A stretch of 33,837 nt of DNA from Lachnospiraceae bacterium (GCA_014804655.1 JAAUZK010000029.1:12480-46316), one strand, 5' to 3'. Positions 18,093-26,747 are shown, counted from the stretch's first letter. Translations and numbers: made by a program. The notes: generated by a model from the letters alone, not told the origin.

Positions 18093-18962
18093 CTACAGAC
18101 GCCGCATGCACGCCCGGTATGCCCACGGAATAAAACAGCGCACACTCGTGATCACAGACAGTTTCTCCTGCCTGCGATACAGGTTCCAGATCCGTCTGAT
18201 CGCCGTCAATTTATTGGAAGACAGCGACCTTGCCGGTCTGCGGTATATTGCCAGCACCTCATCCAGGCCGTAGGCCGTATTGCCTGCCCTCAGAATCTGC
18301 CACCATGTCGCCGTGTCTTCGCTCTCTATAGCGGGCATGCGTATCAGCTTGTCCGGTATGCTCTCCCGATCCAATAAAACCGTCGTCGTAAAGATCACTG
18401 TCCGCGACAACGCCTGCCCGTAACACAGCTGTGCAGGAACATGCACCACTTTGCCGGTAGGATTCGCCTGCTCATCACCGAACTCATACGCCGTGAACAC
18501 GAATCCTGCCTGCCTGTCCCTCATAAACAGCAGTTCCTTCTCCAGTTTCTCCGGGAACCATACGTCATCCGCATCCAGAAAGGCAATGTACCTGCCGCCA
18601 GCCACATCCAGTCCGGTGTTACGTGCAGCGGCTGCTCCCTCATTATGTTCTTTACTGATCAGCAGGATCCGCCGTCCTTTATCATCGATGTATTCCTCAA
18701 CTGTACGAATACCTTCATTTTTTACGGAACGCGCTTCTTCCGATTCCGTTTCCTTCTCATCCTGCTTCCTTGAAGACTGGCGGCTCCACTTGTACTCTCT
18801 CAGCGTGTCGCGAACCACCTGTACGCTGCCGTCAGGTGAACAATCATCGATTAACAACAATTCCCACTCCGTATATGTCTGTCTTACTACCATCGCAATC
18901 GTATCGGCGATATAGACTTCGGCCCGATAGATCGGTACGATAATGCTGACCAATCCGTTCAT
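18093..18962 (-). CDS. GT2 family glycosyltransferase
   Basis: The 289-residue GT-A protein starts NGLVSIIVPIYRAE, has LIDDCSPDGS (residues about 37-46), NEGAAAARNTGLDVA, and the DxD site FLDADDVW. It carries a charge-rich insertion of about 30 residues (SRKQDEKETESEEARS and following) between the first strands and the DxD site, absent from typical relatives and probably a surface loop. Its ATG directly follows the stop codon of the GtrB-like gene, with GAGG eight bases upstream, so the two are co-translated. It precedes the WbaP-like gene by about 90 bp. Confidence 0.88.
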   Translation of the reverse strand: MNGLVSIIVPIYRAEVYIADTIAMVVRQTYTEWELLLIDDCSPDGSVQVVRDTLREYKWSRQSSRKQDEKETESEEARSVKNEGIRTVEEYIDDKGRRILLISKEHNEGAAAARNTGLDVAGGRYIAFLDADDVWFPEKLEKELLFMRDRQAGFVFTAYEFGDEQANPTGKVVHVPAQLCYGQALSRTVIFTTTVLLDRESIPDKLIRMPAIESEDTATWWQILRAGNTAYGLDEVLAIYRRPARSLSSNKLTAIRRIWNLYRRQEKLSVITSVRCFIPWAYRACMRRL

Positions 18963-19892
18963 TTAAATATCCTCTTTGACAAGATAAATAGGTCTCTTCT
19001 TCACTTCCATGTATGTTTTAGATAAGTATTGCCCCACGATTCCGAGGCAAAACAGCTGCACTCCGCTGACCATCATAATGATACATACAAGAGACGGCCA
19101 TCCGGAAGTCGGATCGCCGAAGATCAGCGTCTTCACAATGATAATAATAATCATGACAAATGCCAGCAGGCAGAACAGCGCGCCGATCAGCGCCGCAATT
19201 GTAAGCGGCACCGTGGAAAACGCAGTGATTCCCTCTAACGAATACGCAAACAGCTTCCAGAAGGACCATTTCGTCTCACCCTTCCTGCGCTCGATATTCT
19301 CATATTCCAGCCACTTTGTTTCATAGCCTACCCAGCCGAAAATACCCTTGGTAAATCGGTTATACTCTGTCATGGCGAGGATCGCATCCACCACCTGCCG
19401 CGACATTAATCTGTAATCTCTGGCTCCGTCCACGATCTCCGTCCTGGAAATCTTATTCATAATCCGGTAGAACATCCTCGCAAAAAAAGAACGCACCGGC
19501 GGCTCTCCCTTCCTCGTGACACGCCTCGTAGCCACAGAGTCATAGCCCTGCTCGATATATCCGTACATTTCCGGCAAAAGAGACGGCGGATCCTGCAGAT
19601 CGACATCCATCAGCACCACATAATCTCCTTTAGATTTCTGTAATCCCGCGTAGATCGCCGCTTCCTTTCCGAAGTTTCTGGATAAAGACAGCAAATGAAC
19701 ACGCGCATCCTCTCTGCACAGCTTCTTAACTTCTTCTACCGTCCGATCTTTAGATCCGTCATCTATATAGAGCAGTTCCACCTCTATTTCCTTTTCCTTG
19801 AAAAAAGGAGCGTTCCGAAACAATTCATCATAGAAGTCCCTGATATTCTCTTCTTCGTTATAACAGGGTACTACCACACTGAGCAATTTCAT
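18963..19892 (-). CDS. GtrB/DPM1-like polyprenyl-phosphate glycosyltransferase
   Basis: About 309 residues from the ATG at 19892. An in-frame ATG at 19913 would add seven residues, and neither start has a strong ribosome site. The N-terminal GT2 domain has KLLSVVVPCYNEEENI, YIDDGSKDRT, LSRNFGKEAAI and MDVDLQDPP, the exact pattern of bactoprenol glucosyltransferases (GtrB, CsbB, YfdH, DPM1). After an amphipathic stretch (KGETKWSFWKL) two transmembrane helices follow, then a basic tail (KKRPIYLVKEDI). It transfers a sugar from a nucleotide donor to undecaprenyl phosphate. That lipid-linked monosaccharide is the donor type used by GT-C enzymes such as the one at 7096-8814 (inference). It is the first gene after the terminator at 20006-20033, so it must have its own promoter or rely on readthrough. 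Confidence 0.9.
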   Translation of the reverse strand: MKLLSVVVPCYNEEENIRDFYDELFRNAPFFKEKEIEVELLYIDDGSKDRTVEEVKKLCREDARVHLLSLSRNFGKEAAIYAGLQKSKGDYVVLMDVDLQDPPSLLPEMYGYIEQGYDSVATRRVTRKGEPPVRSFFARMFYRIMNKISRTEIVDGARDYRLMSRQVVDAILAMTEYNRFTKGIFGWVGYETKWLEYENIERRKGETKWSFWKLFAYSLEGITAFSTVPLTIAALIGALFCLLAFVMIIIIIVKTLIFGDPTSGWPSLVCIIMMVSGVQLFCLGIVGQYLSKTYMEVKKRPIYLVKEDI

Positions 19893-20005
19893 GCAAATTA
19901 CCGTGCCTTTCATCTATTGATATCCGCTTGCGTCGGTTTATATCCGCAAGGATACACCCCGCGGCACCGACTGTCAGGGTCTTCGTTTATTTTAGCATAC
20001 ATAGA

Positions 20006-20033
20006 CGAAAAAAGGAAGAGACGTATCTCTTCC
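20006..20033 (-). terminator. Rho-independent terminator after the Spo0A_C-like gene
   Basis: On the minus strand, GGAAGAGA, a TACG loop and TCTCTTCC form a perfect 8-bp stem followed by six T. It lies 12 nt after the stop of the Spo0A_C-like gene and separates it from the GtrB-like gene. Confidence 0.9.
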
Positions 20034-20044
20034 CTGTTCCGCAG

Positions 20045-20425
20045 CTATATCAGTCCGTATGTCAGACGAATATAGTCCGCCACTGTCGCAATATACTCAC
20101 TGTTTGTAGGTCTGCTGTATTCGTTCGAATTGCAGTAACCGAATAACCGCTCGAACAAATCGCTGTTTCCTCTCTCCCAAGACACTTCGATCGCATTTCT
20201 GATCGCCCGTTCAATCTTCTGGTCTGTTGTGCGATACATCTTCGCCAGATCCGGATACAGCAGTTTCGTAACACTGCCTACTAGTTCCATGTCTTCCGTG
20301 CACATCTCCACAGCGCTCCTCAAGTATTGATAGCCCCGTAGGTGTGCGGGTACACCCAACTCCAACATGAAACCGGAGATTGCTTGTTCCAGTTCTTGTC
20401 TGGACAAAACATTTTCTTGTAACAT
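20045..20425 (-). CDS. Stand-alone Spo0A C-terminal (DNA-binding) domain protein
   Basis: The 126-residue protein matches the effector domain of the sporulation regulator Spo0A over nearly its full length. Visible hallmarks are LGVPAHLRGYQYLR (23-36), LLYPDLAKMYRTT (55-67), the recognition-helix region ERAIRNAIEVSWERGN (72-87), FGYCNSNEYSRPTNSEYIA (95-113) and a final helix. The receiver domain with the phospho-acceptor Asp, about 130 residues in full-length Spo0A, is missing. The protein therefore cannot be switched by phosphorylation in the usual way. In isolated Spo0A this domain binds 0A boxes constitutively, so it may be a transcription regulator (inference). It has its own promoter with an overlapping inverted repeat and a terminator, embedded in the polysaccharide locus. 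Confidence 0.92.
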   Translation of the reverse strand: MLQENVLSRQELEQAISGFMLELGVPAHLRGYQYLRSAVEMCTEDMELVGSVTKLLYPDLAKMYRTTDQKIERAIRNAIEVSWERGNSDLFERLFGYCNSNEYSRPTNSEYIATVADYIRLTYGLI

Positions 20426-20478
20426 TCCCTTTTTTACTCCTTTGCGTAATATATTAAACGTGTAGTTTTATTACGCAG

Positions 20479-20511
20479 TTACATAATAGCAAAAAATATG
20501 CATTATGTAAA
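20479..20511 (-). promoter_or_regulatory. Promoter with overlapping operator-like inverted repeat
   Basis: On the minus strand, -35 TTTACA (20511-20506), 17 nt, then -10 TATTAT (20488-20483). A perfect 9-bp inverted repeat, TTACATAAT (20479-20487) and ATTATGTAA (20502-20510), has one arm on the -35 and the other on the -10. A second inverted pair, GCGTAAT (20444-20450) and ATTACGC (20470-20476), lies just downstream. The layout suits a dimeric repressor that blocks polymerase. Neither repeat resembles the Spo0A box TGNCGAA. Confidence 0.7.
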
Positions 20512-20537
20512 TTGTAAGTTATCGCCTACGCAATGTC

Positions 20538-21479
20538 TTACATCCTTGCGGAGTCTACATTCTCCCTAAACCACTGATAAGCAAGCTGTACGCCCTCTTC
20601 TAATTCGACCTTATGATTCCAGCCCAATCCGTGAAGCTTCGTCACATCCGTCAGTTTGCGCGGCGTACCGTCAGGCATGTCCTTATTCCAAACGATCTCG
20701 CCCTGATAACCCACCGCTTTTTGCACCGTCTCTGCCAGTTCTTTGATCGTAACTTCCTTACCCGTACCGATATTCACGTGCTGCTCCCCACTGTAATTTT
20801 CCAGTAAGAACACGCATGCATCTGCCATATCATCCACATACAGAAACTCCCGCAGCGGTGTGCCGGTTCCCCATAATTCCACCGTAGGAGCGCCGTTTAC
20901 CTTGGCCTCATGGAACTTGCGAATCATGGCTGGCATAACATGTGATCCCTCCAGATCATAATTGTCATAAGGTCCATACAGATTCGTCGGCATACAGCTT
21001 ATAAAATCGTCGCCATACTGTCTCTTGAAGAATTTGCACATCTCTAAACCAGCGATCTTAGCGATCGCATACGCCTCGTTCGTCTCCTCCAGCGGCCCTG
21101 TCAACAACGCATCTTCCGGAATCGGTTGCGGTGCCATACGTGGATAGATGCAGGTACTTCCAAGGAACAATAACTTCTTTACCTGATAGTCATGACAGCA
21201 CTTGATCACATTGCATTGAATCTGCATATTCTCATAGGCAAACTCCGCCGGTGTCGTATTATTGGCATTGATACCACCCACTTTCGCTGCCGCCAGCACC
21301 ACCACGTCAGGTCTCTGTTCCTCAAAGAAATCTCTGACCGCCTGCTGATTCGTCAGATCCAGTTCTTTATGGGTTCTGCCGATCACGTTGGTATAACCCT
21401 TTGCTTCTAAATTCCGCACAATAGCACTTCCTACCAGTCCCCTGTGTCCTGCTACATAGATTTTGTCTGTCTTATTCAT
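20538..21479 (-). CDS. fcl: GDP-L-fucose synthase
   Basis: This SDR enzyme (about 313 residues) carries out the epimerase and NADPH-dependent reductase steps that turn GDP-4-keto-6-deoxy-mannose into GDP-L-fucose in the cytosol. The GxxGxxG cofactor loop is GHRGLVG at 11-17, followed by HKELDLT. Catalytic residues are present: Ser108 and Cys110 (LGSTCIYP), Tyr137 and Lys141 (EAYAIAK). Further family motifs are [21 protein letters not shown] and [11 protein letters not shown] chose the ATG at 21479 because GAGG lies six bases upstream; the ATG at 21491 lacks a site. Its substrate is made by Gmd, encoded two genes upstream, so the host glycan probably contains L-fucose or a derivative. Confidence 0.96.
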   Translation of the reverse strand: MNKTDKIYVAGHRGLVGSAIVRNLEAKGYTNVIGRTHKELDLTNQQAVRDFFEEQRPDVVVLAAAKVGGINANNTTPAEFAYENMQIQCNVIKCCHDYQVKKLLFLGSTCIYPRMAPQPIPEDALLTGPLEETNEAYAIAKIAGLEMCKFFKRQYGDDFISCMPTNLYGPYDNYDLEGSHVMPAMIRKFHEAKVNGAPTVELWGTGTPLREFLYVDDMADACVFLLENYSGEQHVNIGTGKEVTIKELAETVQKAVGYQGEIVWNKDMPDGTPRKLTDVTKLHGLGWNHKVELEEGVQLAYQWFRENVDSARM

Positions 21480-21506
21480 GTTGAACCTCATTTCTGTATC
21501 TTGTAT

Positions 21507-21591
21507 AATCTAACTTCATGGTCAGTATAACAATTCCTGCAGGATTTTTCCAGAGGAATCGTTAGGCAACCGATCCGACCAAAGTTAGATT
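21507..21591. repeat. Inverted repeat between fcl and the upstream membrane gene
   Basis: AATCTAACTT near 21507 and AAGTTAGATT near 21582 are 10-bp inverted arms about 65 bp apart, with GGTC and GACC also paired inside. It fills the 110-bp gap. It could be a small foldback element or an mRNA structure, and I cannot tell which. Confidence 0.4.
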
Positions 21592-21602
21592 GCTTTTTTG
21601 AT

Positions 21603-23399
21603 TCAGTAACTTAAAACTGAGGCAAACCCATCTTCAATCCCTTCTCCCAGAAACCGAACATCCGTCTTTGCGGGTGCTGACGGGAATGCTTCATAGCCCA
21701 CCTGATCTCCGTTCACAGGATAATAGAACGTCGCTCCGTTTATTTCATATGACTGCGTCTCGTAATTCTCATAATCTTTTTGCGCGATCCAGTAATCGTT
21801 TCTGTAAGAGACAACAATCTCTTTGCCCAGCGCAGCACACTTATATGTCAAAAGAAGCATTACTGCCATCATACCGCACAATCTGAACACCTTCACACTG
21901 ACAGGTTCCGCTGCGCGCTTCATTGCATTCGCACCGTTCTCCCACGCACCCGCTCCGCTTTGACTATGCAGTTTCACTCCGTTTCGCCGCCCATCGCGTT
22001 CTTCCGTCCTCGTCAGGATCGCATCATATACCCCGCCAATCACCACCGCCGGCATCAGATACACATAGACACATCCATATCGAATCAACGGAGACGTAAA
22101 CAACCAGAATATAAAAGAACACGCTACCGTCACCTGTACAATCAGAATCCCCGGGCGTCTGCGCCACCATCCGCACAGCATCCCAAGCCCGTACACAAAC
22201 AATACGGCAAACGACACCACCGCTGCCGCCACCAGCAGCTTATCACTGCCCGCTAGTGAATGGAACCAGTCCGGCAGCCACTCCCTCACGGATATGTCAT
22301 ACCGCGTCACATCTGTATATCCCCTGCCCCAGACCTGAATCTCTTTTGCATCGTAATCCGCCATGCCTTTCGGAAGCTTCCACGCCACATGAAACAGATC
22401 GATCTGTGTAAACGGATAAACAAGCCAGCCCGACAGCAGTACATTTCTGATAAAAAACGGCAGTGCCGTCACGATCCCCAACGCCAGATAGACCGCCGTT
22501 TCCTTCAATCTGTTACCCCGGATCAGGTAATACGCCGGATAGATCACCAACAGTAAGATCAACGCCGCCGACAGCTTTACGGTCATGAGGAAGACTCCCA
22601 GAACGCACAGAAATGCGTAAGGCAGTATTTCCTTAACCTCGCACTCCGCCAGTTCCAGAAAACGGATTACGATATAAAATGCCAGTAATACCATGAAATA
22701 ATCGGAGGCAGGAGATACCATTTCATCAAAGATAATAACCAGATAATAAATCCCCATTGCTCTTGCAAAATCACTGGTATGCAGTCTTCTCTTCCGCAGG
22801 GCACCGATCTCTTCCAGACAGACTTGCGCTAATATCCATGCCAGGAAACCCGCCGCGCAGTGATAGGACTGTCCGCCTAAGAATGCCATACTGTACAGCG
22901 CCGACAGGGCAAAAGAGGAACTGTTGTAGGCCAGCCTGCAGTGCAGATTGCCAAGCCCCTTCACCACGCCGTATTCCTCCAGCCACCTGATACTCTGCGC
23001 ATGATACAGGCCCGTATCGTAATGAATGATTCCCCTTGAGGCACCATATGCAAATAGGAAAAAGAGGAACAGTATGCCTAACATTTTCCCTCTTTCTCCT
23101 AATCGATTTTCCCGTATATTATTCCATATTTCCCGCAACATACTGCCAAGCTGATGCCTGAGACACCATGCGATTGTCATACATGTCATGCATAGCAGCA
23201 AGTTAGCCACCAGTCCTACGCGCCCAAACAAACTGAAAAATTGTGCATACACCGTAACGCCCGCCAGACCGCAGATCAGATAGGAATCCATATGCCTGAT
23301 CCGATACGGCACGAACCGCGTGAGCAGACACAATATCCCGTATCCAATCAGGAAAGTGGTGAAAAACATATAAATCCATATTAAAATCACTGACAGCAT
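21603..23399 (-). CDS. Polytopic membrane protein, probable GT-C type (LIC_10190-like)
   Basis: The 598-residue protein has roughly a dozen hydrophobic segments starting at residue 1. The most distinctive stretch is HYDTGLYHAQSIRWLEEYG, then GLGNLHCRLAYNSSSFALSA (residues about 125-165). It resembles the LIC_10190 family of membrane proteins found in polysaccharide loci, where an Asp in the first large loop recalls GT-C transferases. The C-terminal 100 residues are extracytoplasmic and follow a polar Gly/Arg-rich loop. It lies between gmd and fcl, so a role in the fucose-containing glycan is plausible, as transferase or polymerase. The family has no firmly established activity that I know of. 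Confidence 0.7.
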   Translation of the reverse strand: MLSVILIWIYMFFTTFLIGYGILCLLTRFVPYRIRHMDSYLICGLAGVTVYAQFFSLFGRVGLVANLLLCMTCMTIAWCLRHQLGSMLREIWNNIRENRLGERGKMLGILFLFFLFAYGASRGIIHYDTGLYHAQSIRWLEEYGVVKGLGNLHCRLAYNSSSFALSALYSMAFLGGQSYHCAAGFLAWILAQVCLEEIGALRKRRLHTSDFARAMGIYYLVIIFDEMVSPASDYFMVLLAFYIVIRFLELAECEVKEILPYAFLCVLGVFLMTVKLSAALILLLVIYPAYYLIRGNRLKETAVYLALGIVTALPFFIRNVLLSGWLVYPFTQIDLFHVAWKLPKGMADYDAKEIQVWGRGYTDVTRYDISVREWLPDWFHSLAGSDKLLVAAAVVSFAVLFVYGLGMLCGWWRRRPGILIVQVTVACSFIFWLFTSPLIRYGCVYVYLMPAVVIGGVYDAILTRTEERDGRRNGVKLHSQSGAGAWENGANAMKRAAEPVSVKVFRLCGMMAVMLLLTYKCAALGKEIVVSYRNDYWIAQKDYENYETQSYEINGATFYYPVNGDQVGYEAFPSAPAKTDVRFLGEGIEDGFASVLSY

Positions 23400-23419
23400 A
23401 GATGTCTGCCTTTCTTATA

Positions 23420-24484
23420 TCAGTGCTGATTCTTGTACTCCGCGCAGCTCATCCCCGCAATCTCCTGCAGATCCGCTTCCATCATCATGGCAACAAGCCG
23501 CTTAAAATCTATTTCTCTCTTCCAGCCAAGCTCCCGCTCCGCCTTCTCGCAATTTCCCCAGAGGAATTCCACTTCCGCCGGCCGATAGAATTCGGGATTC
23601 ACATCTACCAGCAGTTTTCCGCTCGCCGCGTCGTACCCTTTTTCATTCACACCGCTTCCTTCCCAGCGGATCGCAATGCCAAGCTCGCCGAATGCCGCCT
23701 CCACAAATTCTCTGACCGTATGCGTCTCATTCGTGGCCAGCACATAATCGTCGGCCTTGTCCTGCTGCAACATCAGCCACATACCCTTCACATAATCGCC
23801 AGCAAATCCCCAGTCACGCTTCGCATTCATATTACCCAGAGACAATTTCTCCTGCTTCCCGGCAATGATATTCGCAATCGCCAGCGTAATCTTTCTTGTG
23901 ACGAAATTCTCTCCGCGCCTCGGTGATTCATGATTAAACAGAATGCCGTTGCAGGCATACATATTATAAGACTCCCTGTAGTTCACCGTGATCCAATAAG
24001 AGTACAATTTTGCGGCGCCATAAGGGCTCTTCGGGTAAAAAGGCGTCTTCTCGCTCTGGGGCGCCGTCTCCGGAATCCCGCCGAACAGCTCGGAAGTAGA
24101 TGCCTGATAGAATCTGCATGTTCCGCCGTTAACACGAATAGCTTCAAGCAGTTTCAAAGTACTCACACCGGTCGCTTCCGCAGTATACTCCGGCACATCA
24201 AAAGACACGCCCACATGGGACTGCGCCGCCAGATTATATACTTCCGTCGGTCGAATCTCAGCGATCAGCCGCATAAGATTACTGGAATCCGTCGTATCCG
24301 CAAAATGCAGGAAGAATTTTACCTTGTAATAATCTGATCGGATCAGATGATCGATCCTCGCCGTATTGGAGATACTGTGCCTGCGAATTAAACCATGCAC
24401 TTCATATCCCTTCTCTAGCAAAAACTCCGCAAGATAAGAACCATCCTGCCCCGTTATTCCCGTAATTAACGCTATTTTCTGCAT
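23420..24484 (-). CDS. gmd: GDP-mannose 4,6-dehydratase
   Basis: A 354-residue extended-SDR enzyme making GDP-4-keto-6-deoxy-D-mannose from GDP-mannose in the cytosol, the first step toward GDP-L-fucose or GDP-rhamnose. The cofactor loop is GITGQDG at 9-15, then the [14 protein letters not shown] region. The catalytic set is intact: Ser129/Thr130 and Glu132 (QASTSELFG) and Tyr155/Lys159 (SPYGAAK). The Gmd-specific [16 protein letters not shown] stretch is also present. Length and spacing are normal for the family, with no sign of decay. It lies 21 bp upstream of the membrane protein gene and one gene before fcl. A 159-bp gap separates it from rmlD. Confidence 0.97.
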   Translation of the reverse strand: MQKIALITGITGQDGSYLAEFLLEKGYEVHGLIRRHSISNTARIDHLIRSDYYKVKFFLHFADTTDSSNLMRLIAEIRPTEVYNLAAQSHVGVSFDVPEYTAEATGVSTLKLLEAIRVNGGTCRFYQASTSELFGGIPETAPQSEKTPFYPKSPYGAAKLYSYWITVNYRESYNMYACNGILFNHESPRRGENFVTRKITLAIANIIAGKQEKLSLGNMNAKRDWGFAGDYVKGMWLMLQQDKADDYVLATNETHTVREFVEAAFGELGIAIRWEGSGVNEKGYDAASGKLLVDVNPEFYRPAEVEFLWGNCEKAERELGWKREIDFKRLVAMMMEADLQEIAGMSCAEYKNQH

Positions 24485-24643
24485 ATCGTAACTTATTCCT
24501 TTCTATTGTAACTTATTTACGTTTATATCCGACGTCTCGTCACATTATTTGCATTTCATCTGCCATAATCCTTCACATCAGCATAAGCACATCCTGGCCA
24601 GCTACATTCTCTCATATATACGCCGCCGTGTAAAGCTTAAACC

Positions 24644-25483
24644 TTACTGTTTCAGATACTCCGCAATCGCATCGTGCCAGTCCGCAAACATGAAATCGGT
24701 AGTCATCTTGAACATATAGTTTTCCAGAATCGAGTATGCGGGTCTCTTTACGGCTGCGCCGTACTCTTCCGATGTGATGCCCTCCACCACCGTATCTTTA
24801 CCAGCAATTCTGAAAATCTCCTCCGTAAACTGCGCCCAGCTGCAGTCCCCTTCGCAGGTTCCGTGGAACAGTCCGTAATTATCCGTTGGAAGCAGATACG
24901 CAATCGCCTTTGCCAGTTCCGCCGCGCTGGTAGGCGACCCTACCTGATCCTTCACAACCCTCACCTTATCATTCGACTCTGACAGACGAAGCATGGTCTT
25001 GACAAAGTTCTTGCCGTCACCATACAGCCATGCGGTACGTACGATATAATGCCTGTCGCTGAATTCTTTCACGAAATTTTCTCCTGCAAGCTTGGTTCTG
25101 CCATACGCTCCCTGGGGTCCCACAGGGTCCGTCTCCCGGTACGGTCTTACGCCGTTGCCGTCGAACACATAATCCGTGGAAACATGCATCAACTTCGCTC
25201 CCGTCTCCGTAGCCGCAATGCTTAGATTTCTCGGTCCGATGGCATTGATCCGAAAAGCAAGATCCTCTTCATTCTCGCACGCCTCCACCGCCGTGTACGC
25301 CGCGCAGTTAATGATCGCATAGGGCTGTATTCCCCGCACAAATTCCATAACCTTGTCTACCTTGGTAATATCCAGTTCCCCCACATCCGTATTGATCAGT
25401 TCATACTCCGTGTTACCCACATACTGCAAATTGATGGCACGTCCCAACTGCCCGTTGGCGCCTGTCACAATGATCTTTTTCAT
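24644..25483 (-). CDS. rmlD: dTDP-4-dehydrorhamnose reductase
   Basis: The 279-residue SDR enzyme performs the last, NAD(P)H-dependent step of dTDP-L-rhamnose synthesis. The cofactor loop is GANGQLG at 8-14. NCAAYTAVEACE at 59-70, STDYVFDG at 102-109, and the catalytic Tyr127/Lys131 (GAYGRTK) are all in place, as is GSPTSA near residue 180. Length is typical. The rmlA, rmlB and rmlC partners are not in the window and must be encoded elsewhere. It is the most upstream gene of the minus-strand locus and borders the phage-like element. Confidence 0.95.
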   Translation of the reverse strand: MKKIIVTGANGQLGRAINLQYVGNTEYELINTDVGELDITKVDKVMEFVRGIQPYAIINCAAYTAVEACENEEDLAFRINAIGPRNLSIAATETGAKLMHVSTDYVFDGNGVRPYRETDPVGPQGAYGRTKLAGENFVKEFSDRHYIVRTAWLYGDGKNFVKTMLRLSESNDKVRVVKDQVGSPTSAAELAKAIAYLLPTDNYGLFHGTCEGDCSWAQFTEEIFRIAGKDTVVEGITSEEYGAAVKRPAYSILENYMFKMTTDFMFADWHDAIAEYLKQ

Positions 25484-25586
25484 AAATTTATAACCATGCC
25501 TTTCTCACAGCCTGCAAGCTTATCGCCATAAGGCACAAACTTCCGCTGTCTTTTTTATGATCCGTGAGCAGATTCACTTATCTTTC

Positions 25587-25616
25587 ATCATACAACCAAT
25601 GGTAAAATTATGCAAA
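25587..25616 (-). promoter_or_regulatory. Possible promoter of the polysaccharide locus
   Basis: On the minus strand, TTTGCA (25616-25611), an 18-nt spacer, and TATGAT (25592-25587). It is about 105 nt upstream of rmlD. The match is moderate and no other better candidate was seen in the 220-bp gap. Confidence 0.35.
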
Positions 25617-25674
25617 TCATAATCTCATAAAGCGCTAATAACCCCGGCTGTAAAATTTATTTCAAACAAGGATA

Positions 25675-25696
25675 CCCTCAACCAAAAGGTTGAGGG
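25675..25696 (-). terminator. Hairpin after the small minus-strand phage-side gene
   Basis: CCCTCAACC and GGTTGAGGG form a perfect 9-bp stem with an AAAA loop on the plus strand. On the minus strand it lies 8 nt past the stop of the gene at 25704-25856, but only a weak T-rich stretch follows. It is probably a terminator; it also marks the approximate left border of the phage-like element. Confidence 0.55.
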
Positions 25697-25703
25697 CCGG
25701 TGA

Positions 25704-25856
25704 TTAGAAGAATGTATTTTTAAGTTTTCGCAGAAGAAGGAAAACGAAAAAAGCAAATACCAATGGCTGTGATGTCAGGGCGTTCCAAAAGATGTTGAGT
25801 CCCATTTTGAAACCGACTGCAACGGATTCAAAACACATCAGTATTATATCTTCCAA
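25704..25856 (-). CDS. Small single-helix membrane protein, opposite strand
   Basis: A 50-residue product starts at TTG (25856), six bases after an excellent ribosome site AAAGGTGGTG. An ATG at 25928 in the same frame would add a basic, unlikely N-terminus. The protein has an acidic start (EDIILM), a central hydrophobic stretch (QPLVFAFFVFLLL) and a basic end (RKLKNTFF). I do not recognise it. It has the charge layout of small filamentous phage coat or assembly proteins, but it is the only gene of the element on the minus strand. It could instead be a toxin-like or superinfection-type small protein. The hairpin at 25675-25696 ends it. Confidence 0.6.
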   Translation of the reverse strand: MEDIILMCFESVAVGFKMGLNIFWNALTSQPLVFAFFVFLLLRKLKNTFF

Positions 25857-25936
25857 GTTGTTCACCACCTTTCTTTGTCCCATGGAAGAGGAGTTTTTCC
25901 CGGGGCTGGGTTTTCTCCTCTTCTGCATATGGGTTT

Positions 25937-25964
25937 TTGATTTTCAGTGTATCACAAATATAGT
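25937..25964 (+). promoter_or_regulatory. Probable promoter of the first plus-strand phage gene
   Basis: TTGATT (25937-25942), 16 nt, TATAGT (25959-25964), about 20 nt upstream of the ribosome site of the gene at 26000. Confidence 0.45.
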
Positions 25965-25999
25965 CCAATAAAAAGTACATAAAGGAGAGGGGAAAGATA

Positions 26000-26392
26000 A
26001 TGAAACGTGAGTTTGATATTGAAGGCTACCATTTTAAGCTTGAACCCACTATCAGGGGCGGTCTTTCTGTAAACGGGCAGAAGGCAAAATATGATATTAA
26101 CTTAATTACCCATGAGCAGGATGGATCGCTGGTTTTTGGCTTTGTGGGTACCTGCAGGACTATATCAGAGGGACATACTATTGCATGGCATTATGTGAAT
26201 GATATAAAAGCAGGAAATAACGTAGTTTCCATGGAAAAAGCACTGGAAGCATATAACACAATCAGGGCTTACTGCAAGCAGAAAAGCGGCTGCGAAGGCT
26301 GCATGTTTGAGATGGAAGACTCGACTGTCTGTCGCTGTCTGTTTGATTATGAAGGTGCTTGTGTTGAATGGCCTGATCTTGATCTGAATTAA
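26000..26392 (+). CDS. Unknown Cys-rich phage-element protein
   Basis: A 130-residue protein with a strong GGAGAGG ribosome site. The first 85 residues look like a small alpha/beta domain. The C-terminal part holds CKQKSGCEGCMFE and STVCRCLFDYEGACVEW, six or seven Cys with a trailing acidic Trp motif. That CxxC-x(9)-CxC pattern is seen in many short clostridial phage proteins and probably binds zinc (inference). I do not recognise a function. It is the first plus-strand gene of the element, with its own promoter, and is followed by a structured 460-bp non-coding region containing a terminator. Confidence 0.75.
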   Translation: MKREFDIEGYHFKLEPTIRGGLSVNGQKAKYDINLITHEQDGSLVFGFVGTCRTISEGHTIAWHYVNDIKAGNNVVSMEKALEAYNTIRAYCKQKSGCEGCMFEMEDSTVCRCLFDYEGACVEWPDLDLN

Positions 26393-26400
26393 CCATATAC

Positions 26401-26420
26401 CAGTTGCGTCAACGCAACCG
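26401..26420. repeat. 20-bp palindromic repeat, copy 1
   Basis: CAGTTGCGTCAACGCAACCG, containing 7-bp inverted arms GTTGCGT and ACGCAAC around CA. An identical 20-mer lies at 31766-31785, inside a coding region. A related core, GTTGC-AAC-GCAAC, is at the centre of the foldback element at 16469-16620. Confidence 0.8.
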
Positions 26421-26663
26421 CAGACGAAGCATTTTGTAAATGATCTGTATGTCTAGTCCTGCAGAAGGACTTCAGGCATAAATGAAAAAGCGGACTGCCT
26501 GCATGATCTGAAGTAAAGCTCTGCAGACCACCGGACGGCGGAATGATACTCCTTTTCACGTTGCCCCGTGGTATGCCGGAAGACATCCGCAAGGTATCCG
26601 GTGTTTCCGCTCCTTATGTGGTGCAGGGGGAATGCTCTCCCTGCAGTCCATGGGATTAATCTG

Positions 26664-26694
26664 TATGTAAAAGCCTTCCGGGGCTTTTTACATA
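26664..26694 (+). terminator. Rho-independent terminator
   Basis: AAAAGCC, a TTCCG loop and GGGCTTTTT form an A-stem-T terminator extended by outer TATGT/ACATA pairing. It probably ends transcripts from the gene at 26000. Confidence 0.75.
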
Positions 26695-26727
26695 AAAAAT
26701 GGGTGCCTTTGTGTATTCATTTTTCAC

Positions 26728-26747
26728 GGGGAAGAGCAATCTTCCCC
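26728..26747 (+). other. Perfect 8-bp hairpin with GCAA tetraloop
   Basis: GGGGAAGA and TCTTCCCC flank GCAA, a GNRA tetraloop. No T-run follows. It lies about 100 nt upstream of the putative ssDNA-binding gene and may be a packaging or priming structure, or an mRNA leader element. Confidence 0.55.

Noticed and set aside
25484..25703. Attachment or dif-like site at the left border
   Set aside because: I looked for a XerC/XerD-type 11-6-11 site and for a direct repeat, but without the right border no convincing match can be claimed.
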